Positions 28,769-36,523 of a stretch of 36,523 nt of DNA are shown here, in pieces. The position numbers were made by a program, and so were the translations under genes. Positions within the stretch are counted from its first letter, which is position 1. Each line of letters begins with the position of its first letter. The stretch comes from an uncultured Pelagibacteraceae bacterium (GTDB lineage Bacteria; Pseudomonadota; Alphaproteobacteria; Pelagibacterales; Pelagibacteraceae). The stretch lies in contig CABYSJ010000012.1 of NCBI GenBank assembly GCA_902521615.1, positions 1 to 36,523 on the forward strand, written 5' to 3'. The notes under the pieces were generated by a model. It worked only from the letters and a program-made list of their open reading frames with translations, was not told the origin of the DNA and searched no databases.

Positions 28769-31700
28769 CTAACTTTTTTTATATCTTTTTTTAAAGTAAT
28801 TGGATTTTTTAATTTATCCAACATTTCTTTAGGACACACCTGAACAAAGTTATTTACTTCATCATCAAAGTTTTCAATTATTTTTTTTGATAATTGAGAC
28901 TCAGTTTCTTTGAAGTGCTCACTGACTAAATTTTTTAAATATTCTTTCCAATAATCTGTCTCTACATTTTGCCAAACTACTGATTCTGGATTTACTTTCT
29001 TTTCAAATTGTTGAGATTTATCATATATAAAGGCCATTCCACCTGTCATACCAGCTGCAAAATTATCACCAACATCTCCTAAAATTACTACAGTTCCACC
29101 AGTCATATATTCACATCCATTAGAATCGCATCCTTCAATTACAGTCACAGCACCGGAATTTCTAACTGAAAATCTTTCACCAGCTTGGCCAGCAGCAAAA
29201 AGTTTTCCTGAAGTAGCTCCGTAAAGAACAGTATTTCCTAAAATTGTATTCTCATTTGAAACTAAATTGCTCTCTTCAGGTAATTTTATTGAAATAGTAG
29301 CTCCTGACAAACCTTTACCAACATAATCATTTGCATCTCCCTTTAATACAAGTTTTAAACCTTTAGAAGAAAATGCACCAAATGATTGACCTGCTGATCC
29401 TTTAAAATTTAAAACTAAAAAGTTTTCATCAAGTATTTCATAACCATATTTTTTATACAAATGATGAGAAATTCTAGTGCCTACTGCCCTATGAGTATTT
29501 TTTATTTGATATTCTTTCTCAATTTTTTCAGAATTATCTAAAGCTTGTTCAATTTCTGGCCAAATTTGTTGATCAAGAGTATCTGGTACACTATTTATTT
29601 CTTGATTTTCACAATACCTTGGATTATTTCCAGTATCAGCTTGAACAAATAAAGGATTTAAATCTAAATCATCTAAATTTGGAGAACCTTTACTAACCTG
29701 TTTTAACAAGTCTGTCCTACCAATCACTTCATTTAATGATTTAAAACCTAAATTTGCTAATATTTCTCTTACTTCACTGGCTATAAATGTAAACAAATTA
29801 ACTACTTTTTCTGGAGTCCCAGTAAATTTTTCTCTGAGCTTTTCATCTTGAGTGCAAACGCCTACAGGACATGTATTTGAATGACACTGCCTCACCATTA
29901 TACAACCCATTGCAACTAAAGCTGTAGTAGCAACACCATATTCTTCAGCACCCATCATTGCAGCTATCACCACATCTCTTCCTGTTTTAATTCCACCATC
30001 TGTTCTTAATGTAACTTTATGTCTAAGATTATTTAAAGTTAATACTTGGTTTGCTTCCGTCAAACCCATTTCCCATGGTATTCCAACATACTTTACACTA
30101 GTCTGTGGTGTTGCTCCTGTTCCACCATTATGTCCAGAAATTAATATTATATCTGCTTTTGCTTTAGCTACACCAGCTGCAATTGTTCCTACTCCAGAGG
30201 AAGCAACAAGCTTAACTCCAATTCTTGCTTTAGGATTTATCTGTTTTAAATCATAAATTAGTTGTGCAAGATCTTCGATTGAATAAATATCATGATGTGG
30301 TGGTGGTGATATTAAAGTAACTCCAGGAGTTGAATGTCTAAGTTTAGCAATCTCCTCTGTAACTTTAAATCCTGGTAGCTGACCTCCCTCACCAGGTTTA
30401 GCGCCTTGTGCAATTTTAATTTCTATCTCATTACAATTATTAAGATAATTAACTGTAACTCCGAATCTTGCAGAAGCTATTTGTTTAACTCTTGAGTTTG
30501 CGCTGTCACCATTATCTAAAACTTTAAATCTACTTGCATCTTCACCGCCCTCTCCACTACATGAAGCACCTTTAATCCTATTCATACCAGTAGCTAAAGT
30601 TTCATGTGCCTCTTTTGATAAAGCTCCATGAGACATACTCCCACTTCCAAATCTTTTTAAAATATTTTCAATTGGCTCAACCTCAGAAATATCTATTGGC
30701 CCACTTAATTTTTTTTCTCTGAAATCAATTAAGTCTCTAAGATTAATAGGTGGTAAGCTGTATATTCCATCCGCATATCTTTTATAGGCATCATAAGAAT
30801 TAGATCCTACTGCACTTTGAAGTAAATGAATTAATTTTCCTTGATATTGATGAGTTTCACCATTTTTACGATATCTATATATACCGCCTATCGGCAATAT
30901 GGTTTCAGAACTTTCGAATGCCTCTTTATGTATTTTTCTAATTTTTTTCTCTATACCCGTAAGTCCAATACCTGAAATTTTAGAGACAACTCCTGGAAAA
31001 TAATCTGCAACAATTGTTCTACTTAAACCTACGGTTTCAAAGTTACATCCACCTCTATAAGAACTTAAAACTGAAATACCCATCTTAGACATGATCTTTA
31101 ATAAACCCGCGTTTACTGATTTTATGTATCTCTCTACACATTCATCAAAGCTAAATTGACCAAATAATTTCTTTTCATGACGCTGAAATAAACTATCAAA
31201 TGCTAAGTATGGATTAACAGTAGTTGCTCCAACTCCTATTAAGGTTGCAAAAGAGTGTGTATCTAAAGCCTCTCCAGATTGAACATTTATTGATACATAT
31301 CCTCTTAGTTTTTTTTCAATAAGGAATGAATTAATTGATCCAACTGCTAAAAGCATTGGTATTGGAAGTTTTAAACTAGAAAGCTCTTTGTCACTTAAAA
31401 TCAATTGAGTAACTCCCTGTCTTACTGCAATTTCAGCTTCTTTTTGAATTTTTTTAATTGAATCAAATAAAGTTTCTTCCTCAGAAAAAGTACAATCAAT
31501 TATAGATGAATTGTTACCAAAAAAATTTATAAATTTTTCAAACTGAGAATTTGATAATATTGGACTATTTAAAACATAAATATTTTGCTTTGTTAAATTA
31601 TCAAAATTTAAAATATTTCCAAGATTGCCAAATCTTGTTTTCAAACTCATAACCTTGTTTTCTCTTAAAGAGTCTATTGGTGGGTTTGTGACTTGACTAA

Positions 31701-33270
31701 AATTTTGTCTAAAAAAATGGTACAACGGTCTATACCTATCTGACAAAACAGCCAATGGTGTATCGTCCCCCATAGATCCAGTTGCTTCTTTAGCATCTTC
31801 TGCCATAGGATGCAGTATGAGCTCAAGATCTTCTAGACTTATTCCAAAAGTATATTGCCTTCTTCTTAAATCATCTCCTGAAAAATAATTTTTTTCATCT
31901 GAAATAGTTAACTTATCATCTAAGTCGATAATTTGTGAATTAAAGTGTTTATACTCTTTGGCTAAATAATCTTTTATTTGCTTGTTTGTAAATACTTTAC
32001 CTTTTTCTATTCTAACTCCAATTATTTCCCCAGGACCCAATCTTCCCTTTGACAAAATTCTTTTTTCATTTAATTCAATCATTCCTGTTTCAGAACCTGC
32101 AAATAATAATTTGTCTTTTGTAATTGCGTATCTTAAAGGTCTTAATCCATTTCTATCATTTGCAGCTATAACCCACTCATTATCAGTACCAGCAATAGCA
32201 GCTGGTCCATCCCATGGCTCCATTGTACTGTTCAAAAAATTAAATAATTGTTGGTGATCTTTTGGTAAAGTTTTATTTTTTTTAGACCATGCGTCTGGAA
32301 CTAACATAAGCTTCGCCAAAGGCGCAGGCTGACCAGATATATTTAATAATTCAAAAACATTATCTAATGCAGCAGAGTCTGATGCTCCCTGTTGTATAAC
32401 AGGTTTTAAGTTCTCAACATCGTCAAAAAGGAGACTGTTCATCTCTTGTTCATGAACTTTCATCCAATTTTTATTTCCTCTATAAGTATTAATTTCTCCA
32501 TTATGCGCTATAGCTCTAAAGGGTTGAGCTAAATTCCAGCTAGGCGCTGTATTTGTTGAAAATCTTTGATGAAAAATAGCAAACCTTGAAACAAATCTCT
32601 CATCTTTTAAATCAAGGTAGAAATCTGAGATAGCTTCAGCTAAAAACATCCCCTTGTAAATGATAGATTTAGAGCTCAATGAACAAATATAAAAATTGTT
32701 TAAAGATTTTTTAAAAGCTTCATTTTCTATCTTTCTTCTAGTTTCATAAATTTTTCTTTCTAAATCTTTATTTGTTAATTCTGGATTATAAGGTTTAAAC
32801 AATACTTGGATAATTTCAGGCATTGTTTGGAATGCCTTTTCTCCTAAAACTTTTGGATTAACCGGAACTTGTCTCCAACCGTAAATACTAAAATCATTTT
32901 TTGTTAATTCACTTTCTACAATAGTTTTGCAACTTTCTTGCGCTGCGTAATCATTACGAGGCAGAAATATCATACCCACACATATTTCAGAATTGTCATG
33001 TGTGTGTCCTGTCACTTCTATCTTTTCAATGAAGAAATCTTTTGGTATTTCAACATGAATTCCAGCTCCGTCACCAGTTTTCCCATCGGCATCTACAGCG
33101 CCTCTATGCCAAACTGCTTTTAACGCTTCAATACCATACTCTACAACTTTACGAGATTTTTTACCTTCAGTTGATGCAATTATACCAACACCACAAGCAT
33201 CATGCTCCATGTCTTCTGAATAAACATTATTTTCTTTTAAAAGGTAAAGGTTCTTTTTATAATTTTTCAT
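28765..33270 (-). CDS. gltB: Glutamate synthase (NADPH) large subunit
   Basis: GltB makes two glutamates from glutamine and 2-oxoglutarate with the GltD subunit. The 1501 residues are full length. A 25-residue propeptide precedes C26 (EHDACGVG), the N-terminal nucleophile of the class II glutamine amidotransferase domain (about 26-430). A central linker domain follows, then the FMN-binding synthase domain (about 840-1200) with GHNGGTGATP and the 3Fe-4S cysteines C1123, C1129 and C1134 (CIMVRQCHSNTC). A C-terminal Gly-rich beta-helix domain (GxxGxxxxG repeats, about 1260-1430) ends the protein. The start overlaps the gltD stop by one base (TAATG); the order gltD-gltB is the reverse of E. coli. 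Confidence 0.97.
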   Translation of the reverse strand: MKNYKKNLYLLKENNVYSEDMEHDACGVGIIASTEGKKSRKVVEYGIEALKAVWHRGAVDADGKTGDGAGIHVEIPKDFFIEKIEVTGHTHDNSEICVGMIFLPRNDYAAQESCKTIVESELTKNDFSIYGWRQVPVNPKVLGEKAFQTMPEIIQVLFKPYNPELTNKDLERKIYETRRKIENEAFKKSLNNFYICSLSSKSIIYKGMFLAEAISDFYLDLKDERFVSRFAIFHQRFSTNTAPSWNLAQPFRAIAHNGEINTYRGNKNWMKVHEQEMNSLLFDDVENLKPVIQQGASDSAALDNVFELLNISGQPAPLAKLMLVPDAWSKKNKTLPKDHQQLFNFLNSTMEPWDGPAAIAGTDNEWVIAANDRNGLRPLRYAITKDKLLFAGSETGMIELNEKRILSKGRLGPGEIIGVRIEKGKVFTNKQIKDYLAKEYKHFNSQIIDLDDKLTISDEKNYFSGDDLRRRQYTFGISLEDLELILHPMAEDAKEATGSMGDDTPLAVLSDRYRPLYHFFRQNFSQVTNPPIDSLRENKVMSLKTRFGNLGNILNFDNLTKQNIYVLNSPILSNSQFEKFINFFGNNSSIIDCTFSEEETLFDSIKKIQKEAEIAVRQGVTQLILSDKELSSLKLPIPMLLAVGSINSFLIEKKLRGYVSINVQSGEALDTHSFATLIGVGATTVNPYLAFDSLFQRHEKKLFGQFSFDECVERYIKSVNAGLLKIMSKMGISVLSSYRGGCNFETVGLSRTIVADYFPGVVSKISGIGLTGIEKKIRKIHKEAFESSETILPIGGIYRYRKNGETHQYQGKLIHLLQSAVGSNSYDAYKRYADGIYSLPPINLRDLIDFREKKLSGPIDISEVEPIENILKRFGSGSMSHGALSKEAHETLATGMNRIKGASCSGEGGEDASRFKVLDNGDSANSRVKQIASARFGVTVNYLNNCNEIEIKIAQGAKPGEGGQLPGFKVTEEIAKLRHSTPGVTLISPPPHHDIYSIEDLAQLIYDLKQINPKARIGVKLVASSGVGTIAAGVAKAKADIILISGHNGGTGATPQTSVKYVGIPWEMGLTEANQVLTLNNLRHKVTLRTDGGIKTGRDVVIAAMMGAEEYGVATTALVAMGCIMVRQCHSNTCPVGVCTQDEKLREKFTGTPEKVVNLFTFIASEVREILANLGFKSLNEVIGRTDLLKQVSKGSPNLDDLDLNPLFVQADTGNNPRYCENQEINSVPDTLDQQIWPEIEQALDNSEKIEKEYQIKNTHRAVGTRISHHLYKKYGYEILDENFLVLNFKGSAGQSFGAFSSKGLKLVLKGDANDYVGKGLSGATISIKLPEESNLVSNENTILGNTVLYGATSGKLFAAGQAGERFSVRNSGAVTVIEGCDSNGCEYMTGGTVVILGDVGDNFAAGMTGGMAFIYDKSQQFEKKVNPESVVWQNVETDYWKEYLKNLVSEHFKETESQLSKKIIENFDDEVNNFVQVCPKEMLDKLKNPITLKKDIKKVS

Positions 33271-34709
33271 TAAGCCACTCTTTTTTCCACTTTAGATTTA
33301 CTCTCTAGATAAATTTTAATTGAAGCTGCTGCATCTCTTCCATCTTTTATCGCCCAAACAACTAATGAAGCTCCTCTAACTATATCACCAGCAGCAAACA
33401 CCCCTTTTATATTTGTTTCCATAGTATCAAAATCTGTTTTAATAGTTCCCCACTTTGTTACTTGCAATTCACTACTATCAAATAAATTCGGTAAATCTTC
33501 AGGATCAAAACCTAGTGCTTTGATAACCATATCTGCTTTTGTTTCGTAACTTGAGCCTTCTTGTACTTGTGGCTTTCTTCTTCCTGTCTCGTCTGGATCA
33601 CCTAGTTTAATTTGATCTACAATTATTTTTTCTACTTTATTTGTACCTTTAAATTCTTTAGGACTTGATAACCAAACAAACTCAACACCTTCTTCTTCTG
33701 CATTTGCAACTTCTCTAGCAGATCCTGGCATATTTTCTTTATCTCTTCTATACAAACATTTAACAGATTTTGCCTTCTGTCTTATAGAAGTTCTTACACA
33801 ATCCATTGCTGTATCACCTCCACCAATTACAACAACATCTTTGCCTTCTGCATTTAAAATTCCTTTATCAAACAACTCAACATCATCTCCTAGACCTTTT
33901 TTATTTGATGCTGTTAAAAAATCCATTGCAGGAAAAATATTATCAAGATCATTTCCAGGTAAGTTAACTTCTCTTGCTTTATAAACTCCTGTTGCTATCA
34001 AAATCGCATCGTGTTTTTTTCTCAATTGATCTAGGCTTGCATCCTTACCAACTTCAAAATTTTGAATAAATTCAATTCCTCCATCCTTTAAGAGTTTTGT
34101 TCTTCTCTCTACAACTTCTTTTTCTAATTTAAAATTAGGAATTCCATAAATTAATAATCCTCCTGCTCTATCATATCTATCGTAGACAGTAATTTTATAC
34201 CCCTTTTTTCTTAATTGTTCTGCAGCAGCTAATCCAGCAGGACCTGCTCCTATAATTCCCACACTTTGATTTTTTTCATTCGTTACCTTAATCGGTTTTA
34301 CCCAGCCCTGAGCCCAAGCATTATCTGTAATATATTTTTCTACTGATCCAATAGTTACTGTGCCATGACCAGACTGTTCAATTACACAATTTCCCTCGCA
34401 TAATCTATCTTGGGGGCAAATTCGGCCACACACTTCAGGCATATTGTTTGTACTTTGAGATAATTCATACGCTTCTTTTAATCGTCCCTCTGCTGTCAGT
34501 TTAAGCCAATCTGGAATGTTGTTACTTAAAGGACAATGAACTTGGCAAAAAGGTACTCCACATTGCGAACACCTGCTTGACTGTTCTTTAGCTTTTTCAT
34601 TGATATACTCGTCATAAATTTCGTTAAAATCCTTCTTTCTTGTATCAACTTCTCTTTTAGGTGGAGTCTGTTGACCTATTTTAACAAATTTGAGCATTTT
34701 ATCTGGCAT
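33270..34709 (-). CDS. gltD: Glutamate synthase (NADPH) small subunit
   Basis: GltD takes electrons from NADPH through FAD and 4Fe-4S clusters to GltB. The 479-aa sequence has cysteines C47, C50, C55 and C59 (CSQCGVPFCQVHCP) and C94, C98, C104 and C108 for the clusters. The FAD Rossmann motif is GAGPAG (154-159), GGLLIYGIPNFKL follows, the NADPH motif is GGGDTAMD, and the terminal FAD contact is GVFAAGDIVRG. It is first in the gltD-gltB unit. Upstream lie a -10-like box and a dyad in a 183-base intergenic region, the longest in the window. Function is secure. Confidence 0.97.
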   Translation of the reverse strand: MPDKMLKFVKIGQQTPPKREVDTRKKDFNEIYDEYINEKAKEQSSRCSQCGVPFCQVHCPLSNNIPDWLKLTAEGRLKEAYELSQSTNNMPEVCGRICPQDRLCEGNCVIEQSGHGTVTIGSVEKYITDNAWAQGWVKPIKVTNEKNQSVGIIGAGPAGLAAAEQLRKKGYKITVYDRYDRAGGLLIYGIPNFKLEKEVVERRTKLLKDGGIEFIQNFEVGKDASLDQLRKKHDAILIATGVYKAREVNLPGNDLDNIFPAMDFLTASNKKGLGDDVELFDKGILNAEGKDVVVIGGGDTAMDCVRTSIRQKAKSVKCLYRRDKENMPGSAREVANAEEEGVEFVWLSSPKEFKGTNKVEKIIVDQIKLGDPDETGRRKPQVQEGSSYETKADMVIKALGFDPEDLPNLFDSSELQVTKWGTIKTDFDTMETNIKGVFAAGDIVRGASLVVWAIKDGRDAAASIKIYLESKSKVEKRVA

Positions 34710-34731
34710 AATATTATTTAAGTTTCGGCAA

Positions 34732-34737
34732 AATATA
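34732..34737 (-). promoter_or_regulatory. Candidate -10 box for gltD
   Basis: TATATT on the minus strand lies 22 bases upstream of the gltD ATG, after GGG. The -35 region at 16-17 bases (GCTTTA) is a poor match, which would fit a promoter needing an activator. Other TATA-like hexamers are near, so the choice is uncertain. Confidence 0.35.
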
Positions 34738-34766
34738 CCCTGATTTATGTATATAAAGCATAAAAT

Positions 34767-34785
34767 AGGTCATATATATTGACCT
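34767..34785. promoter_or_regulatory. Dyad AGGTCA-N7-TGACCT upstream of gltD
   Basis: A perfect 6-bp inverted repeat with a 7-base AT spacer, 19 bases in all, lies in the divergent gltD/uppP region. Its centre is about 67 bases from the gltD ATG and about 117 from the uppP ATG. The G/C-bearing arms stand out in very AT-rich DNA, and the size fits a dimeric regulator site. It does not match the NtrC consensus. The regulator is unknown, and the repeat could also be a small RNA hairpin. Confidence 0.45.
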
Positions 34786-34892
34786 TAATTTTTAAATTAT
34801 TACCGCTAATAAACAAGTTTTTAATTATTGCATAGCTATTATGCTTAAATCGAATTGTTTTAAATAAATACTTTATAAGTTACGAAGAAATA

Positions 34893-35657
34893 ATGTTTCA
34901 AAATATAATAGAAGTTTTAATTCTCTCTGCAATTCAAGGAATATCTGAATTTCTTCCTATTAGTTCCTCTGCTCATTTAATTTTGGTATCTACTTTATAT
35001 GAATTTAAATCTAGTTCTTTACTTATTGATATCAGCCTCCATCTAGGTTCTCTAATCGCAATAATTTATTTTTTTAAAGATGAATTGTTTGATATCAGAA
35101 AAAATAAAAGAATTTTGAATTTAATTGTATTAGGATCTATTCCTTTAATAATTGTTGGATACATACTTTATAGTACAAATTTAATTTATCAGTTAAGAAA
35201 TTTAGAAGTAATTGCTTGGACTACTTTAATATTCGCAATAATTTTATACATCTCAGACAAAAATCGATTTGATAAAAAAATATCTTCAAATTTAAATTTT
35301 CAGTCAATAATATTTATAGGTATTTTCCAAATTTTCTCTCTTGTACCCGGAGTAAGTAGGGCAGGAATTACTATAACAGCTGCGAGAATTTTAAAATTTA
35401 ATAGAGTAGATTCAAGTAAGATATCTTTTTTACTTTCAATCCCAGCATTAACTGGAGCTAGTGTCTTAACCTTGAAAGATGTTTTTGAACAATCAATTCA
35501 GTTTAATTACTTAGTTGTTATCGCAATTGTATCTTCTTTTATTTTTTCTTTTTTAACAGTTAAATTCTTTTTAATTTATATAAATAAATTTTCAATGAAT
35601 GTGTTTGTAATTTATAGAATAATAATTGCTTTAATTTTGTTTAGTTTAGTTTATTAA
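34893..35657 (+). CDS. uppP: Undecaprenyl-diphosphatase
   Basis: UppP (BacA) dephosphorylates undecaprenyl pyrophosphate so that the lipid carrier can be reused in cell-wall and glycan synthesis. The 254-aa polytopic membrane protein has the N-terminal motif QGISEFLPISSSAH with Q15, E19 and H28, and the second motif PGVSRAGITI with R156. These are the conserved catalytic features; Q15 stands where E. coli has Glu, a known family variant. About 7-8 hydrophobic segments are visible. The stop overlaps that of the convergent transporter gene by 4 bases. Confidence 0.95.
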   Translation: MFQNIIEVLILSAIQGISEFLPISSSAHLILVSTLYEFKSSSLLIDISLHLGSLIAIIYFFKDELFDIRKNKRILNLIVLGSIPLIIVGYILYSTNLIYQLRNLEVIAWTTLIFAIILYISDKNRFDKKISSNLNFQSIIFIGIFQIFSLVPGVSRAGITITAARILKFNRVDSSKISFLLSIPALTGASVLTLKDVFEQSIQFNYLVVIAIVSSFIFSFLTVKFFLIYINKFSMNVFVIYRIIIALILFSLVY

Positions 35658-36523
35658 GTATGTTTCTTTTTAATTATAGGCAGTAATTGAGACAAGAGAA
35701 CTCCACATAGAATAAAAAAGCATCCAAGTAAATTATTAACATCTAGAATTTGATTTAAAATAAACCACGCAGCTATAGTCGCAAATACACCTTCAAGAGA
35801 AAAAATTATAGCTGCAGGTGCTGGTGTAATATTGCGCTGGGCATAAATTTGTAATACAAATGCAAATCCACCAGATAATATACCTGCATATAAAATTGAA
35901 TAAATTTCCATTAAAATGTTGCTTAAAATAAATTCTTCATAAATAATTCCAATTATAAATGAAAAAATAGCTACAATTAAAGTCTGCGCAGCTCCTAAAG
36001 TAAGTGGCAGATTGTATTTAGTTATAATTATTCCAGTAAAAATGATATGAGTACTCCAAAATAAAGCTCCCAGAACAACTAAAGTATCTCCTAATCTTAC
36101 TGTTGCATCATGGAAATTTGTTAATAAATATCCTCCAATTAAACATAGAACTACAGAAGGCCATACACTCCAATGCATTGATTTTTTACCAAACAAAAAA
36201 ATGATAATCGGTACCATTGGCACATAAAAAATTGTAAAAAAAGCAGCATTTGCAACGTCTGTATAAAGCAAAGCAACTTGTTGTAGTGCTGAGCCTAAGA
36301 ATAAAGAAATTCCAATTAATAATGAATAAATTATGAAAGTTTTTTTATCTAATTTAAATTCTGATTTAAAATTTTTTAATTCAAATAAAATCATAAGTGG
36401 AGTTATCGCTAAAAAACCAACAAAAAACCTCACAGCATTAAATGTAAAAGGGCCAATATTATCCATGCCTGTATCTTGGGCAATAAAAGTTGTTCCCCAA
36501 ATGAAAGTGCACAATAAGGCACT
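35654..36523 (-). CDS. EamA/DMT-family transporter, 5' end outside window
   Basis: A drug/metabolite transporter superfamily permease with about nine or ten hydrophobic segments arranged as two EamA repeats (the second begins near GDTLVVLGALFWSTHIIFTG). The frame is open to the window edge and the first visible residues read LLCTFIWGTTF, which is the first helix of the family, so perhaps only some ten residues are missing. The TTG at 36514 is probably internal. Substrate is unknown; relatives move amino acids, nucleosides or other small metabolites. It ends KKKHT. Confidence 0.88.
   Translation of the reverse strand, partial: SALLCTFIWGTTFIAQDTGMDNIGPFTFNAVRFFVGFLAITPLMILFELKNFKSEFKLDKKTFIIYSLLIGISLFLGSALQQVALLYTDVANAAFFTIFYVPMVPIIIFLFGKKSMHWSVWPSVVLCLIGGYLLTNFHDATVRLGDTLVVLGALFWSTHIIFTGIIITKYNLPLTLGAAQTLIVAIFSFIIGIIYEEFILSNILMEIYSILYAGILSGGFAFVLQIYAQRNITPAPAAIIFSLEGVFATIAAWFILNQILDVNNLLGCFFILCGVLLSQLLPIIKKKHT

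Larger units (their letters stand above)
34710..34892. other. Divergent intergenic region gltD / uppP
   Basis: The longest non-coding stretch in the window. It should hold the promoters of both gltD and uppP. It contains the AGGTCA dyad (34767-34785), a second imperfectly placed dyad GCATA-N5-TATGC (34830-34844), and a TATAAG hexamer at 34874-34879 that could be the uppP -10. No RNA gene or known riboswitch pattern was recognised. Confidence 0.5.

Noticed and set aside
33042..33308. 88-codon plus-strand frame across the gltB/gltD junction
   Set aside because: Fully antisense to gltB and the gltD end, both well-conserved proteins; composition rich in His, Gln, Leu and Phe is typical of a shadow frame.

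Overview
The window looks like a chromosomal segment of a streamlined, AT-rich alphaproteobacterium, most likely of the SAR11 (Pelagibacterales) type. This is inferred from the very AT-rich codon use, gene spacing of a few bases, stop/start overlaps at most junctions, and alphaproteobacterial neighbourhoods (yidC-argB-HAD-dapD-dapE; aroK-aroB; bolA / J-domain gene-cobS-cobT; a RegB-type kinase). Almost everything is recognisable housekeeping. No insertion sequence, prophage, CRISPR array or attachment site was seen. The longest non-coding stretch is about 183 bases (34710-34892).

Layout. 1-5537 (+): 3' part of yidC, argB, a HAD phosphatase, dapD, dapE, a histone-deacetylase-like hydrolase and a SET-domain gene that is frameshifted in an A7 run. 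5517-9644 (-): a 60-codon membrane protein, a 587-aa secreted protein of unknown function, def, fmt, truA. 9702-11307 (+): aroK-aroB. 11296-11556 (-): bolA-like gene. 11574-14864 (+): J-domain protein, cobS, cobT. 14861-18207 (-): gyrB followed by a RegB/PrrB/ActS-type redox kinase. 18322-27982 (-): a glycosyltransferase, then the classic translation cluster thrS-infC-rpmI-rplT-pheS-pheT, then lepA and a tRNA-Ser(GGA). 28019-28768 (+): alpha/beta hydrolase. 28765-34709 (-): gltD-gltB. 34893-35657 (+): uppP. 35654-36523 (-): EamA-family transporter cut by the window end.

How the genes relate. The first block joins arginine (ArgB) and lysine/diaminopimelate (DapD, DapE) synthesis to membrane protein insertion. 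The def-fmt-truA block handles formyl-Met and tRNA modification. AroK-AroB serve the shikimate pathway. GltD-GltB assimilate ammonia through glutamine. The thrS-lepA block is translation machinery.

Points most worth a second look: (1) two eukaryote-like lysine-modification enzymes side by side (HDAC-like and SET), the SET gene broken by one extra A; (2) a J-domain zinc protein, an AAA+ ATPase and a VWA protein (CobS/CobT pair) with no CobN or cobalamin gene in the window; (3) a perfect 8-bp inverted repeat enclosing the dapD start codon and the preceding stop; (4) a GyrB without the large C-terminal insert known from E. coli, carrying a Gly-Asn hexamer repeat; (5) a dyad upstream of gltD; (6) all five convergent gene pairs overlapping at their stops.
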